A stretch of 64,000 bases of DNA from Altererythrobacter sp. B11 (GTDB taxonomy: Bacteria; Pseudomonadota; Alphaproteobacteria; Sphingomonadales; Sphingomonadaceae). This document shows positions 16,905 to 27,700 of the stretch, one piece after another. The position numbers and the translations under genes are program-made. The stretch is taken from contig NZ_AP018498.1 in assembly GCF_003569745.1 (NCBI RefSeq), forward strand, positions 3,139,001-3,203,000, given 5' to 3'. Numbering within the stretch: the stretch's first letter is position 1; every line of letters starts with the position of its first letter. Below the pieces are notes generated by a model. The model searched no databases. It worked only from the letters and a program-made list of their open reading frames with translations, and had not been told where the DNA came from.

Positions 16905-19334
16905 TCATCGCCCGTTGGCTGCGAAGTCGTTCCACATGCGGCGATAGGCGTCCTCCAGCGCACGCGTGTAGCTACCGATATCTCCGGCGGGAGAGGCTGC
17001 GAGGCGCTGGCGGAGCGAACGCTTTTCCTCGAGAAGGGCGGCGCGGTCGGACGCGAGATCGACAGCGATCCTCACGAAGGCCTCCTCGTCCTGTGCAACC
17101 CACTCGGGTCGACCGATCGCAGTCATGAGCCCCGCTCCCATGCGCTGCACGAAGCTTTCGCCGGCGAGCGTGATGACGGGCGCGCCCATCCACAGCGCCT
17201 GACAGCTGGTGGTGCCGCCATTATAGGGGAAGCAGTCGAGCGCGATGTCGATGTCGGCATATTCCGCCATCATCTCGTCCAGACTGGATGGACCGCGAAA
17301 CTCGAGCCGGTCGGCCGAGACGCCCGCGTCCACGAACATATCACCGAAGCGTTGCACTGCCACGGAATCGAGGAAGCTCGGCCCCTTGAGCACCAGCCGT
17401 GAGCCGGGGGTCGCCACAATGGCCTTCGCCCATAGCCGGATGGTGTAGGGCGTCAGCTTCGAGACATTGTTGAACGATCCGAAGGTTAGCGGGCGTTCGA
17501 GATGCTCGGTGCCATAGGCCGGGAATGGAAACTCTCGCTCGGGAGAATAGCAGAACACGAAACCCGGCACATGCTCCAGCCTCTCTGTGTAGAGATGCGC
17601 GTGCTCCGCCGGCGAGGTCACCGGATCGCTGATCAGCCAATCCATGTTGGGAATGCCCGTGGTGGCGGGATAGCCGAGGAACATCGCCTGCACCGGCGCA
17701 GCCCGGCGGCCGAACAGCGGCGCGCGATTGCGACCGGTGTGCCCGACGAGATCCACCAGCAGGTCGATGCCGTCATCCTCGATCATTTGCGCCAGGCGAG
17801 TGTTGCTGATCGCCGCCGCATCGCGCCAGCGATCCACCCTGCCCCGCGCCCTGCGCGTCATGTCGTCGGTGAGCGGGCTGAGCGAGTAGACCGTGATCTC
17901 GAACGCCTCGCGGTCATGTTGGGCCAGTACCGGCCGCATGAACAGGCTGACCGGATGCTCGCCATGCATGTCGGCGGTGACATAGCCGACGCGCAGCCGC
18001 CGGCTGCGCTGGGCGGGGTCAGCAGCACCGGCATCGATCGAGAGATCGTTGGCGAAGGACGAGGCTGCGCGCGCCCCCTCCCCCAGCGGGGCAAAAAGCG
18101 ATCGATGGAAGTCCTTCACCTCCGCGGCGCTCATCGTCTCGCTATACAGCGCCGCCATCGCCGCTGAGCCGCGGAACGGGGATTCCGGCCCCTCTTCCTC
18201 GCCAAGCTCGCTGTAGATGTCGCGGGCGGTGTCCACGTCTCCGCGCTTGCCGGCGATGGAGCCGCGCATCGCACGCATATCGGGTGCCTCGTCACCGGCG
18301 AGATCGTCCACCTTGGCGAAGCAGGTCTCGGCTTCCTCGGTGCGCATCCCTTCGATGAGCACCTTGCCAAGATTGAAATATGCGCGCCAGTTCTGCGGAT
18401 CCTTGTCGATCCGGGCGCGCATGATCGCGTCGCAGCGATCAAACTGGTTGTGCTTCATCAGCGTGCCGGCGAGCCTGATCTCGTCCTCCTCGTCCAGCTC
18501 TGTCGCTTCCATCTGCGCGAAGAGCGGCTCTGCCTGTTCGGCAGCGCCCATTTGCATGAGCGCGTCCGCTAGGTCGATGCGGGCATCGTGCAGAGCCGGA
18601 TCGGCGCTGAGCGCGTGCCGGAAGGCTTCCGCCGCGCGGTGCCACTCGCCCCGCTCCGCGCGACCAAGCCCGAGACGATGGTGAATATCACCCCCGTTGC
18701 CGGCGTCGGCACAGTCCAGCGCCTTCAGCCAAGCCAAGATCGCCTCGTCGTCCCGCCCGACCTGTTCCAGCGCACGGGCGACGCTGAGATGCGCGCCGTA
18801 GCGCGAGGGCGCAGCTTCGGCTGCCCGGCGATAATAGTCGAGCGCTTCCTCCAGCGTGCCATGGTGGCGACAGACATTGCCCGCTTCCAGCCACGCCGTA
18901 AAGTTACCGGGATCGCGGCGCAGCACATCGCTGAACAGCCGCCGCGCTTCTTCATACTCGCCCTGTTTGACCGAACAGCGGGCCAGCTGGATGCTGGCCG
19001 GCACGATCGCCGGGCCATTCTCTTGCTCGAGCGCCAGCGCCTGCCCGAAGGCTTCCTGCGCCTTCTCCCATTTGCCCTTGTCGTAGAGCACATTGCCATA
19101 ATTGAACCAGACGGCCGCCGGCGCATCCGGGCAGGCGATCGCCCGTCCATATTGCACCAGCGCCTCGTCGTCCCGGCCAAGCTTGCGCAACACTTGGCCG
19201 TGATTGCCGAGCAGAACGGGATCGTCCGGCTGCTCGACAAGCAGTTGTTCGTACAATTCGGCCGCGGTGGCCCAGTCGCCGCGCGACTGGGCCCTCGCTG
19301 CCTGCTCCGGATCGGGTCGCTGCCCCTGGAACAT
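16905..19334 (-). CDS. TPR protein with GT41 (SPINDLY/OGT-like) glycosyltransferase domain
   Basis: 809 residues from the ATG giving MFQGQRPDPEQAARAQ; an upstream in-frame ATG would run into the giant gene. Residues about 10-430 are tetratricopeptide repeats, for example GDWATAAELYEQLLVEQPDD, KAQEAFGQALALEQENG and TAWLEAGNVCRHHGTLEEAL. Residues about 450-800 match family GT41: RVGYVTADMHGEHPVSLFM, IDLLVDLVGHTGRNR, PVQAMFLGYPATTGIPNMDW, TFGSFNNVSKLTPYTIRLW, and DIALDCFPYNGGTTSCQALW. Such enzymes put a sugar from a nucleotide sugar onto Ser, Thr or other protein acceptors in the cytoplasm. It begins 11 bases after the stop of the giant secreted protein and is certainly in its operon. Glycosylation of the Ser/Thr-rich cargo before export is the obvious hypothesis. 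Donor sugar and acceptor are unknown. Confidence 0.92.
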   Translation of the reverse strand: MFQGQRPDPEQAARAQSRGDWATAAELYEQLLVEQPDDPVLLGNHGQVLRKLGRDDEALVQYGRAIACPDAPAAVWFNYGNVLYDKGKWEKAQEAFGQALALEQENGPAIVPASIQLARCSVKQGEYEEARRLFSDVLRRDPGNFTAWLEAGNVCRHHGTLEEALDYYRRAAEAAPSRYGAHLSVARALEQVGRDDEAILAWLKALDCADAGNGGDIHHRLGLGRAERGEWHRAAEAFRHALSADPALHDARIDLADALMQMGAAEQAEPLFAQMEATELDEEDEIRLAGTLMKHNQFDRCDAIMRARIDKDPQNWRAYFNLGKVLIEGMRTEEAETCFAKVDDLAGDEAPDMRAMRGSIAGKRGDVDTARDIYSELGEEEGPESPFRGSAAMAALYSETMSAAEVKDFHRSLFAPLGEGARAASSFANDLSIDAGAADPAQRSRRLRVGYVTADMHGEHPVSLFMRPVLAQHDREAFEITVYSLSPLTDDMTRRARGRVDRWRDAAAISNTRLAQMIEDDGIDLLVDLVGHTGRNRAPLFGRRAAPVQAMFLGYPATTGIPNMDWLISDPVTSPAEHAHLYTERLEHVPGFVFCYSPEREFPFPAYGTEHLERPLTFGSFNNVSKLTPYTIRLWAKAIVATPGSRLVLKGPSFLDSVAVQRFGDMFVDAGVSADRLEFRGPSSLDEMMAEYADIDIALDCFPYNGGTTSCQALWMGAPVITLAGESFVQRMGAGLMTAIGRPEWVAQDEEAFVRIAVDLASDRAALLEEKRSLRQRLAASPAGDIGSYTRALEDAYRRMWNDFAANGR

Positions 19335-19345
19335 GGCTGGCGACC

Positions 19346-21782
19346 TCAGGCCGGGACAACAGTGGTCGTGATCGCGTTGTCGACCAGCAACTGCACCGGA
19401 GCGCCGTTGTAGTTGTACACGCTGTAGCTCACCCCGGCCTCGACCACGTCGGTGCCGCTGTCCACCCACAGTGCGCTTCCGACCAGCTGCAACGAGTCTC
19501 CGGCATCGCCGTCGATCATCAACTGCTGCTTGCCGGTCACGCCGGTGAGGGATTGGAACGCGTTGAACGCGCTTTCATCCGTATCATGCAGATTGAGCAC
19601 ATCGGTCAGGTTCATTTTCAGCGTGTTATTGGCCGAACCTGTGATGTCGATCCTCTCGATGCCCTTGATCACGGCGTCGCGCATGGTGGTGAGATTGAGC
19701 GTGATGATGTCCGTGCCTTCAAGCGCCAGCGTGTCGATGCCCTGGCCGCCCTGAACACTGGAGCCGGACTGGCCGAGCTTCACGACATTGTCGGCATTGA
19801 GCACGATCCGGTCGTTGCCGCTGCCGCCATAGAGCACATCGATGCCGCCCTTGCCGGAGAGCACGTCATTGCCCTGACCGCCGACCAGCGAGTCATTGAT
19901 AGAAGTTCCAGTGAGCGTATCAGCGCCACTCGTCCCCATCTGGCTGACCTTACTGGTCGAGAACACGCCGGAGGTTGAACCGTAGACGACGAAGGCCGCA
20001 CCATTGTCAGTTGAGCCACCCACGTCCGCATTGCTGTTGCCGATGATCAGGTCGACCAGACCGTCCCCGTTGAGATCGGCGCCCGACACGGAGCCGAAGG
20101 AGGTCGTCCCTGACTGGTTTCCTTCGATCACGAAGCCCTGCGTGTTGCCGGCCACGCTCAGTGCGGACAGGTCCACCGGGCTGCCGTCGGTCTTGCCGAA
20201 GACGACATAGACCTTGCCGGCGTCGGTCCCGAGGCTGGTATCCGCCTGCCACGAACCGATCGCGAGATCGGCGAGACCATCGCCATTCAGGTCGCCGATA
20301 ACCGACATCGCGTTGTGGAAATCGTTCACGCTGGAGCCGTTGATTACGAACCCGAGCGTATTTCCGGAGGCCGTGACCGCGCTGAGATTGATGCTCGCCC
20401 CGCTCGTCTTACCGTAAATGACATAGGTTCTGCCGGCATCGACCCCGCTTGCCGAGTCCGCCAAGCGAGCGGTGACGACCATGTCCGACAGACCATCGCC
20501 ATTGATGTCGCCGCTACCGGCAATTGCCCATCCGGCGTTGTCGTTTGCGCTCGAACCGCTGATCGCGAAGCCGAGCGTGTTGGTTGCCACGGTCAGGGAG
20601 GTGAGATTGAGCGCGGCACCGCTCGTGCCGGTCCGCCCGAACACCACATACGCGGCACCTGGATTGCCGTTGCCATTGAGATCGACGAAGGGCGATCCAA
20701 CCATGAAGTCGGCCAGGCCGTCCCCATTAACATCGCCCAACGCAGTGGTCTTGTAGCCGAGATTATCGTTGGCGAGCGTGCCATCAATCACAAAGCCGAG
20801 AGTATTGGTCGCGACCGTGAGCGCCGTGAGATTGATGCTGCTGTTATTAGACCGGCCATACACAATGTAGGCCCTTCCTTGACTGCTCGCGCCCGCCGTG
20901 GCTGCACCCACCAGCAGATCGGCATAGCCATCGCCATTGATGTCGCCGGCGGCGGAAACCGAGTAGCCGGCGCCTTCACCCGCAGTCCCGCCGAGCAACT
21001 GGAAGCCCGCGGTTACAGCAGTGGACAGGCTCGCCACGGTGACAGTGCTGCCGCTGGTCTTGCCATAGACGATATAGGCCGCGCCGGCGGACGTGCTTCC
21101 GTTATCCACGCCCCTGGCCCCGACGATCAGATCGCCAAGACCATCGCCATTGACGTCCCCGGCGGCCGTTGCAACGCCGAGATAATCGCTTGCTGACGAC
21201 GCCAGAATGGCGAAGCCGGCGGTCCCGTTGGCGGCCGTATAGACGCTGTCCGTCACGCTGCCGTAAATGTTCGTGGGTCCGCCGAAGACGACATAGGATT
21301 TCGAGGCGGTGGAGTTGCTATCGCTCACCCCCACGATGAAGTCGCCATAGTCGTCGCCGTTGATATCGCCGGCAGCGCTGACGGCGCCGCCGAGATACTC
21401 GGAGCCGCTGGAACCGGCGATCATATAGCCCAGCGAATTGCTGGCCTGCATGATCGCACTTGCCTGGATCACGGGTGTCACCGTGAAGCTGTTGGCGCTC
21501 GGCGAGGAAAGGTTGCCCAACGCATCGACCGCATAGGCCTTGTACGTTCCGCTGGCCAACCCGAGCAGGCTCAGGTTGGTGTTGGTATTGGCAGCCGTGA
21601 TAGCGACCGAGTTCCAGTATTTGCTGTCCGCGCCGGTAATGTCGGCCAGAGTGCTCACCGTGGGGATAGCCGCGGTGTTCACCAGGTACAGCGTTCCCAC
21701 TTCCGTCGAGCGCACGATGGCGGCATCCGTGCCGGTTCCGCTGATGCTTCCGTCCGCGAAGGCGGGCGCAGGAGCGGCATTA
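19346..21782 (-). repeat. C-terminal adhesin module, second copy (inside the giant gene)
   Basis: This stretch, about 2437 bases, encodes the last 811 or so residues: a linker unit ([26 protein letters not shown]), seven FG-GAP calcium repeats, RTX repeats ([19 protein letters not shown]) and a tail ([28 protein letters not shown]). It aligns in order with 21783-24207. In this copy the tail ends the protein. Confidence 0.88.
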
Positions 21783-24700
21783 TCCTGCACCGACACGGTG
21801 ACTTCGTTGTTCACCAGCAGCTGCACCGCAGATCCTGCGTAATTGTAGATGCTGTAGCTGCGCGTGCCGTCCTGAACGTCCACACCGCTATCGAGCCAGC
21901 TGCCGACGAGCTGCAGGGCATCCCCGCTGTTGCCATCGACCATCATCTGCTGCTTGCCGACCTTGCCGGTGAGCGCCTCGAACTCGTTGAAGGCGCTCTC
22001 CTCCGGATCGTGCAAGTTGAGCACGTCCGTCAGGTTCAGTTTCAGCGTGTTGTTGCCCGATCCTGTGAGGTCGATCTTCTCGACCCCCTTCACGAAAGCG
22101 TCGCGCAGGGTGGTGAGATCGAGTGTGATGCCCGATCCGTCGAGCGCCAGCGTATCGGTGCCGAGACCGCCCTGGATGCTCGCACCGGACTGGCCAAGCT
22201 TGGCGACATTGTCCGCGTTGAGGATGATACGGTCATTGCCGGCACCGCCGTAAATCACGTCGGCGCCGCCATTGCCCCGGAGCACGTCATTGCCGCCTGC
22301 GCCCACCAGCGAGTCATTGCCGCTCGTGCCGTTCAGCGTGTCTGCACCGGCGGTCCCCATCTGGCTGACCTTGGTGGTCGAGAACACGCCCGAGGTCGAA
22401 CCGTAAATGACGTACATCGCGCCACCATCGGTATAGCCGTAGTCCTGATAGGGGGCGCCGATCATCAGGTCGACCAGACCATCGCCGTTCAGGTCGCCCG
22501 CTGACACGGACGTACCAAGATTGGAGTAGTTCTGGCCCGATCCATGGATGGCGAAGCCCTGAGTGTTGCCTGCCACCGAGAGCGCGGAAAGCTCGACCGC
22601 CGTATTGTCGGTCTTGCCGAACACGACATAGGCCTTGCCCGTATCTGTATAGCCATTCGCGTCCGCAGCGTTGGCGCCCAGCAGCAGGTCGGCCAGCCCG
22701 TCCCCGTTCACGTCCCCGATCACCGATATGCTTGTGGCATAATCATTCGCAACGGAGCCGTTGATGACGAAGCCCTGCGTGTTGGTGCCACCGGACAGGG
22801 CACTCACATTGACGCCAGCACCGTCCGTCTTGCCGAACACGATATAGAACTTACCCGCGTTCCCTTGGGAAGTGTCCGCATAGATCCCGGCCAAGGCCAG
22901 GTCGGAAAGGCCATCGCCGTTGATGTCACCGGAACCGGCGACACTCCATCCGGTGTTGTCACCATTGCTCGACCCGCTGATGACGAAGCCGCGGGTATTG
23001 GTCGCGGCGGTAAGCGCCGAAACATTCAGGGGTGCGCCGCTGATGCCGGTTTGGCCGAATACCACATAGGAAGTACCGGAGTTGCCGTTGGGAGCATCTG
23101 CGTAGCGTGCAGTAACGATAAAGTCGCTGAGACCATCGCCGTTCACGTCACCCGCATTGCTGACCGCTGACCCCAATTGGTCGCTGGTGCTGGACCCCTC
23201 GATCATGAAGCCGAGGGTGTTGCTGGCCGCCGTGAGCGCAGACATGTCGATGGAACTGTTGTTCGACCGCCCATACACGACATAGACCCGGCCTGCGTCT
23301 GCTGCCGTCCCGACGTCCTGATAGAGTGCGCCGACTAGGAAATCCGCATATCCGTCGCCGTTGATGTCTCCCGCGACCGACACCGAGAAGCCTGCCTGAC
23401 TATCCGTATTGCTGCCCAGCAACACAAAACCGTTCGAGTTCGATGCGCCGACACCAGGAAGGTTGCCCAACGCCACGATCGCCCCGCCGGTCTTGCCATA
23501 AACGATGTAGGCCGCACCGGCGAGGCTATTACCGTTGTCCCGACCATAGGCGCCGATCAGAAGATCGTTGAGACCGTCGCCATTGACGTCGCCCGCGCTG
23601 GAGACGGAATAGCCCGAATATTCATACCACTGGTAGCCTGTGACCGCGAAGCCATTCGTGTTATTGTTCGCGGTTACCAGGTTATCGTAGTAGCCCCCAT
23701 TCAGGTTGGTAGGCCCACCGAAGATGACATAGGTCCGAGGATAGTTCGTGTCGTTTGCCACGCTACCGAACATGAAGTCACCATAGCCGTCGCCATTGAC
23801 GTCGCCAACGAAGTCGACCGATTGGCCGATGTATTCCGCTGACACCGAGCCATACAGGACAAAACCCACCGAACTCGACACCTGCTGAAGGGAAGTCGCC
23901 TCGACCACCGCATTCACAGTGTAGCTGGCAGAACTGACGGCGGAGATATTCCCGGCCGCGTCGACCGAATAGGCCTGATATGTGCCGCTGGCGAGACCAA
24001 GCAGATTAATCGTCGTCCAGCTGTTCACAGAAGTGATATTTACAGAGTTCCAGTACTTTCCGTCGACGTTCGTAATGTCCTCGATCTTCGTCACTGTCGG
24101 AATGACCGAGGTATTGACAACGTAAACCGTGCCCAGCTCGGACGATTGCACACTGGTCGTGTTAGTGTTCGCCCCGTTCCCGCCGCTCAGCAAAACGTTG
24201 GGATTCACGGTGTCGAGCGAGAAGGCGGCGCTCGCACTCGTGGCAGAGACGTTGCCCACGGGGTCCGTCGCCACCGCCGTCACGGTGACATTGCCGTTGC
24301 CCAGCGTGGTGAGTTGGGAGGCATCCAGCGTGATTGCCTGCGCAGAACCGGTGCCCGTCACCGTGCGTGTCACGGTGCCGAGCGTGCCGGTGAAGGTCAC
24401 CGCCACAACCGAGCCAGCCTCGGCCGTCACCGTGGCGGCACCCGTGCTGGCCAGCGCCTCGGCCGTCGACGCACCGCCTGCGAATCCTGCCGGCAGGCCG
24501 ATGACCGGCGCGGTCGGTGCGACCGTGTCGAGCAGGAAGGTGAGCGGATCGGCCGTGGTCACGTTGCCTGCGGCGTCCGTGACCTGAGCAGAGACGAGCA
24601 CATTGCCATTGCCCAGGGTCGCGAGTTCTGCCGCAGTCAGCACGATCGGCTTGGCTGTTCCGTCAGCCGCCACCGTCTTCGTCACCGAACCGCTGTTCCC

Positions 24701-27700
24701 GATAAACACCGCCTGGATGGTGCCACCGTTTTCGCCAACCACGGTGACGACGCCGCCTGCGGCTGTCGCTTCCGCAGAGGATGCGCCATCGGCGACGCCC
24801 GCCCCGAGTGCGATGACCGGTACAGGCGGAGCCACCCGATCGAGGGTGAACTGACGGGTCGCCGAAGCAACGGAGGCGTTGCCCGCGGTATCCCGAGCCA
24901 CTGCCGAGAAGGTGATGGCACCGTCAGCAAAGGCGGCCACGTCGGTGGCGGTCAGGACAACATCCTGCGCCGCCCCTGTGCCCACCAGCGTCTTGGTGAT
25001 TTCCACCGAACCCTGGACGAACGTCACCGTGACGGTCGCACCCAGTTCGGCCGTTACCGTCGCCACCGTGCCGGTGGCCAGTTCCGCGTTCTTGGCCGCG
25101 GTTCCGGACAGCGACAGCGAGGGGCCGTTCGGCGCAATGGTATCGATGGTGAACGTGTTGGTTGCAGCCGTCGACTGGTTGCCGACTGCGTCCGTGACGA
25201 AGCTGGACACCGTGACCGCACCATTGCCGAGCTTCACCACGTCGTTCGCCGTGAGCGACACATTCTGGGTGAGGCCGTTGCCGGTGAATGTCTTGGTGAC
25301 AGTGTTGGCCCCGGCAGTGAACTGCACCGTGACCAGAGCGCCGGCTTCTGCCGTTACTTTGACCACGCCCGTGCTCGCCAAAGCCTCGGTGGCGGTAACG
25401 CCGCCAGCGACACCGTCCGAGAGGGTCATGGTCGGCGTGGCCGGCGGCGAGCGATCCAGCACGAAGCTGCTCGCGCTTTCGGCGGATTCGTTGCCCGCCG
25501 GATCCTTCGCCTGCGCCGTCACCGCGATCGTGCCGTCACCCAGCGCCTGCAAATCCGCATTGGTAAGCGTCACGGCCTGGGCCGAGCCGGTCGCCGTGAG
25601 CGACTTCACGATGCTGTTGGAGCCGTTGGAGAACACCACCGAAATGGCGGAGCCCGCCTCGCCGGTCACGCTGATCACGCCGCTCGCCGCAGTGGCTTCC
25701 GCAGCCGAAGCAATGTCGGCGACGCCCGTGCCGAGTGTGATGGTCGGCGCGTTCGGCGCCGCACGATCGAGCGTGAACTGCACACCCGAGGCGATGGAGG
25801 AGGCGTTGCCCGCGGGGTCGGTTGCGACCGCCGAGATGGCGACGGCGCCGTCGCCCAGGGCGACCACCTCCGCAGGCGTAAGGGCCACGTTCTGCGCTGA
25901 ACCCGTACCGGTGAGCGTCTTCACGATCTGGGTGCTGCCACGCGTGAAGGTGACCTTCACAGACGCACCAGCCTCAGCCGCCACCGACACCACACCCGAG
26001 GACACCGCTGCGCTGGCGGCCGATTTGGTCGGATCTCCCAGCAGGGACAGCGTTGGCGAAGTGGGCGCGGCACTATCCAGCGTGAAGCTGGTGGTCACAG
26101 GCACCGAAGCGTTGCCGACAGCGTCCTTCGTCACGGCAGAGACAGAAATCGACCCGTTGCCCAGAATGGCGAGGTCGGAAGCCGACAAGGTCACGGCATC
26201 GGACCCGCCGGTGGCGATCACCGACTTTTCCACCTTCGCGGTGCCATTGGTGAAGGTCACCGTCACCGTTGCGCCGGCTTCTGCCGTCACGAGCACGGCG
26301 CCGGTCGCCGCTCTGGCTTCCGCCAGCGTCGCGCCGTCTGACAAGCCCACCCCGAGCGCGAGCGTGGGGGAGACCGGAGCGGTGCTGTCCAGCGTGAAGC
26401 TGGCGGAACTTGCGGGAGAGTTGTTTCCGGCCGCGTCCCTGGCGCTGGCGCTTACCGAAATGGTGCCGTCGCCCAGCGTCGCCAGATTGGCGGCGGAAAG
26501 GACCACGGCCTGCGCGGCGCCGGTGCCGGTCAGCGTCTTCGTAACGCTCTTGCTGCCATTGGTGAAGGTCACCGTCACGGTTGCGCCCGCTTCGGCCTGG
26601 ACCGTTACGACGCCCGTGGCCGCAGTTGCCTCCGCAGCCGACGCGATATCGGCCACGCCCGCGCCGAGGACGAGCGCTGGTGCCGTCGGGGCCACATCGT
26701 CGATGGTGAAGCTCGTCGTGGCGGCCGTGGACAGATTGCCGACGGTGTCCTGCACCCGCACCGACACATTGACGGTGCCGTTGCCCAGCGCCGCCGCATC
26801 GGCTGCCGAGAGCAGCACCGTTTGCGCCACGCCCGTACCGACCAGCGTTTTGGTGATCGTGCCGGTGTTGCTGGTGAACGTCACCGTCGCGGTTGCGCCG
26901 GATTCCGTGGTCACTTTCAACACACCACCGGCGCTTGTCGCCTGGGCCGTCGTCTTTGCCGGGGCCCCCACCAGTGTGAGGATGGACGGATTGGGCGGCG
27001 TCATGTCGAGCAGGAAGCTCTGGCTCGCCTCGGTGGATTCATTGCCCACCGTGTCGGTAGCGACTGCGGATACAGAAATGGTCCCGCTACCGAGCGCCGT
27101 CAGGTCCGCCTGGGTTAGCGTGACAGCCTGGGGCAGCCCCGTTGCGACGACGCCCTTCACCACGCTGTTGGAGCCGTTCACGAAGGTGACGGTGATGAGC
27201 GATCCGGCATCTGCCGTCACGATCGCCACGCCACTTTCCGCCAGCGCTTCCGCTGTGGAGGCACCGTCGGCAATGCCCGTGCCGAGGCTCAGAGCCGGAG
27301 AGTTCGGCGCCACACGGTCGAGCGTGAACTGCACCGAACCGCTGTTGGCCGAGGTGTTGCCGGCGGTGTCGCGGGCAGTGGCCGTCACATAGATCGACCC
27401 ATCGCCCAGCGTCGTGAGATCGGCGTTGCTGAGGGTGACGATCTGCTGGGCGCCCGTGCCGATCATCGTCTTGGTGACCGTCTTGACTCCGTTTGTGAAG
27501 GTGACCGTCACAGCCGAGCCGAGCTCTGCCGACACAGTCACGGCACCAGCCGCGCTGCTTGCCGCTGCACCAGACTTCTCGGTGGAGCCGACCACAGCCA
27601 GCACCGGGCTGCTGGGCGGAGCCATGTCGAGCGTGAAGGTGCGGGTGGTCGCCAGCGAGCTGTTGCCGACCGCATCCTGCGCCGTGGCGGAGACCGACAC

